Assembly: GCA_009782955.1 (NCBI GenBank)
Contig: WRIB01000016.1
Location: 1 to 44,810, forward strand
Direction: 5' to 3'
Source of the DNA: Treponema sp.
Lineage (GTDB): Bacteria > Spirochaetota > Spirochaetia > Treponematales > Breznakiellaceae
Length of the DNA: 44,810 nucleotides
Position numbers and translations under genes: made by a program. Numbering within the stretch: the first letter of the stretch is position 1; each line of letters starts with the position of its first letter. Positions 43,551 to 44,810 of this stretch are shown here, piece after piece. Below the pieces are notes generated by a model, which worked only from the letters and a program-made list of their open reading frames with translations, ran no database searches and was not told the DNA's origin.

Positions 43551-44228
43551 ATGACATACAATGTTGATTTAAGAAAAGTGGATGTTCAAAAATATAAAAC
43601 TTTTTTAAAGAATCAATATTTAATTCCCAGCAGACAAATATTACATGACAATATAGATAATAATTTTAAAATATTTAAAAACTGCGGTTTTAAATATTTG
43701 GCAGATTTAAAACAAGCCATATCATCAAATACAAAAATTGATAAACTATCCAACGAAACAAAAATATTACCGGAATATCTGAACATATTAAGAAGAGAAC
43801 TGGGAGCATTTGACAAAAAAGGAATACCATTTAACGAATTTCCAATTATTGATAAAAATATTATTTCAAAGTTGGATAATAAAGGCATAAAAAACACAAA
43901 AGATTTTTATGAATACTATTACAAAGAAAATAATGAAAAAAGAGTTTCTGATGAATTAAGTATTCCAATTGAATTGATCAAGTGCCTGATTTCATTATCA
44001 GGTCTTGTCAGAATCAATGGAATTGCGTCATTGGCAGCAGTGACATTTTATGAAGCTGGTTATAAAACAATAAAAGATATAACAAGCTCTACAAAAGAAA
44101 AAATGCTGGAAAAAATAACAGAAAAAAACGAAGAAAAAAAATATTACAAGGCCAAATTGGGATTAAAGGATATGCAATTTGTTATTGATTTTGCCAATTT
44201 AATAGACAATTTTGATTCGAAAGTCTAG
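43551..44228 (+). CDS. AT-rich helix-hairpin-helix (DUF4332-like) protein
   Basis: The 225-residue protein is cytoplasmic, with no signal or membrane helix. Several helix-hairpin-helix-like segments are visible: FKNCGFKYLADLKQAI, LDNKGIKNTKDFYEYY, and most clearly LVRINGIASLAAVTFYEAGYKTIKDI, which fits the DUF4332 pattern. This suggests nucleic-acid binding or a scaffold role, not a known enzyme. Its base composition is unusual: positions 43621-43680 contain only 11 G or C of 60, and codons end mostly in A or T. That points to later acquisition. GGCGG before the ATG is an acceptable ribosome site. The DUF3788 gene follows by 25 bases. Confidence 0.75.
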   Translation: MTYNVDLRKVDVQKYKTFLKNQYLIPSRQILHDNIDNNFKIFKNCGFKYLADLKQAISSNTKIDKLSNETKILPEYLNILRRELGAFDKKGIPFNEFPIIDKNIISKLDNKGIKNTKDFYEYYYKENNEKRVSDELSIPIELIKCLISLSGLVRINGIASLAAVTFYEAGYKTIKDITSSTKEKMLEKITEKNEEKKYYKAKLGLKDMQFVIDFANLIDNFDSKV

Positions 44229-44253
44229 TTTATTGCCTCATTAAAGGAACAAA

Positions 44254-44715
44254 ATGAACAACAGCGAGGACTTGCGGTTAAGAGAACCCGAAGTAACACC
44301 GACAAGCGAAGTGTTGAAGCAAGTGCTTGGCGGCAGTTACACCGCATACGAAACATTCCAGCATGCCCTGCCCAATTTGGAGATAGAGCAGAAGTGGCAA
44401 TGGTACACACCCCATAAGGCATGGTTCGCAAGAGGACAGCATCGGTGGACAACGCAGCGCGGAACAAAGAAAGAAAAAACTCTCTATTGGCTCCATGTTT
44501 ATGAAAAATATTTTAGCGTGGCTGTTTGGTTCAAGGAAAAAAACCGCGTGGAAGCGCTAAATGCCGATGTCAGCGAAAAAACAAAACACCTGATTCGTGA
44601 CGCCAGGACAATGGGCAAGATGCCTACCTTTCCTGTGGTTTTTTACATTACTACAACCAAACCACTTGCTGACATTTGTTCACTGATAGAATGTAAAAAA
44701 AGAATAGAAGAATGA
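44254..44715 (+). CDS. DUF3788 family protein
   Basis: The 153-residue cytoplasmic protein matches the DUF3788 family in length and pattern: WQWYTPHKAWFARGQHRW, LYWLHVYEKYFSVAVWF, and a C-terminal TFPVVFYITTTKPLADICSLIECK. The family is common in anaerobes and in mobile or accessory regions, but its function is unknown. The beta-rich aromatic middle resembles small ligand-binding folds. AAAGGA precedes the ATG. Its G+C is near that of the rest of the window, unlike the AT-rich gene upstream. The stop codon is followed at once by strong hairpins. Confidence 0.8.
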   Translation: MNNSEDLRLREPEVTPTSEVLKQVLGGSYTAYETFQHALPNLEIEQKWQWYTPHKAWFARGQHRWTTQRGTKKEKTLYWLHVYEKYFSVAVWFKEKNRVEALNADVSEKTKHLIRDARTMGKMPTFPVVFYITTTKPLADICSLIECKKRIEE

Positions 44716-44775
44716 GGCTCCCCGAGGCAAGCCTCGGGGTATCTGTAAACGTTACATAATCTGCCGGGGAGCCTC
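44714..44775. terminator. Overlapping competing hairpins after the DUF3788 gene
   Basis: CCCCGAGG-CAAG-CCTCGGGG at 44720-44739 is a perfect 8-bp hairpin. GAGGCTCCCCG at 44714-44724 can instead pair with CGGGGAGCCTC at 44765-44775, an 11-bp stem. The two structures share bases and exclude each other. It may be a terminator, a dispersed REP-like element or a switch. The window ends 35 bases later with GTCTGGTTTAA, also found at 3543-3553. Confidence 0.55.
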
Positions 44776-44810
44776 GTTCGATAGGAAATTTATTATACCG
44801 TCTGGTTTAA

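Noticed and set aside
1-44810. tRNA, rRNA, CRISPR, insertion sequence or prophage
   Set aside because: No cloverleaf, ribosomal RNA segment, spaced direct-repeat array, transposase or phage structural gene was seen by reading. A tRNAscan or Rfam search would be needed to rule out small RNAs fully.

Overview
This 44.8 kb window looks like chromosome of a spirochaete, most likely a Treponema of the insect-gut or rumen type. This is inferred from gene content, not from a database search. The signs are a spirochaete/mitochondrial-style elongation factor G with a RecA-fold ATPase partner, an orphan FliL-like flagellar protein, a cyclic-nucleotide-binding/TPR fusion beside a Crp homologue, a BspA-type leucine-rich-repeat protein, and the start of a probable secreted GH5 glycoside hydrolase at the left edge. 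Gene density is high and most loci are compact operons. I saw no rRNA, tRNA, CRISPR array, insertion sequence or prophage.

Layout. 1-5.9 kb: divergent GH5 fragment and htpG, a PflX-like radical SAM protein, and a 719-residue protein of unknown function. 5.9-10.6 kb (minus): a four-gene MacA-MacB-TolC-type efflux operon, with the MacB activity split into separate ATPase and permease genes. 10.7-12.3 kb (minus): an SLC45/GPH-like sugar transporter and a tiny zinc-ribbon protein. 12.3-16.9 kb: two paralogous AraC-type regulators with C-terminal effector-binding regions flank a MATE exporter. Both intergenic regions carry the same 21-bp operator-like sequence as an inverted pair. 16.9-21.6 kb (minus): a predicted outer-membrane barrel, EF-G and the RecA-fold ATPase. 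21.7-27.5 kb (plus): hemerythrin, a convergent cupin, the FliL-like protein, a GAF-PAS-adenylate cyclase and a membrane-anchored HEAT-repeat protein. 27.5-30.4 kb: DUF1015 protein divergent from glycyl-tRNA synthetase.

30.4-36.7 kb (minus): one five-gene operon with a good sigma70 promoter. It runs amidohydrolase, cNMP-binding/TPR protein, Crp-family regulator, FMN-binding lipoprotein, hybrid sensor kinase. With the cyclase about 9 kb away it suggests a cAMP and redox signalling neighbourhood. 36.8-40.4 kb: PHP phosphoesterase, a secreted LRR protein with a 9-C tract upstream, and a BrnT/BrnA toxin-antitoxin pair. 40.4-44.8 kb: ComM/YifB ATPase, an FtsX/LolC-type permease, an AT-rich helix-hairpin-helix protein, a DUF3788 protein and a terminal set of competing hairpins.

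The main unexplained signals are: (1) the shared AraC operators organising a probable drug-response regulon; (2) several genes whose -10 box lies 6-11 bases before an ATG without a Shine-Dalgarno site, suggesting leaderless mRNAs; (3) a 21-bp hairpin-forming repeat that has become a repeated protein tail in the efflux ATPase; (4) small structured intergenic elements near 3.55 kb and 44.72 kb; and (5) the redox/cAMP operon.
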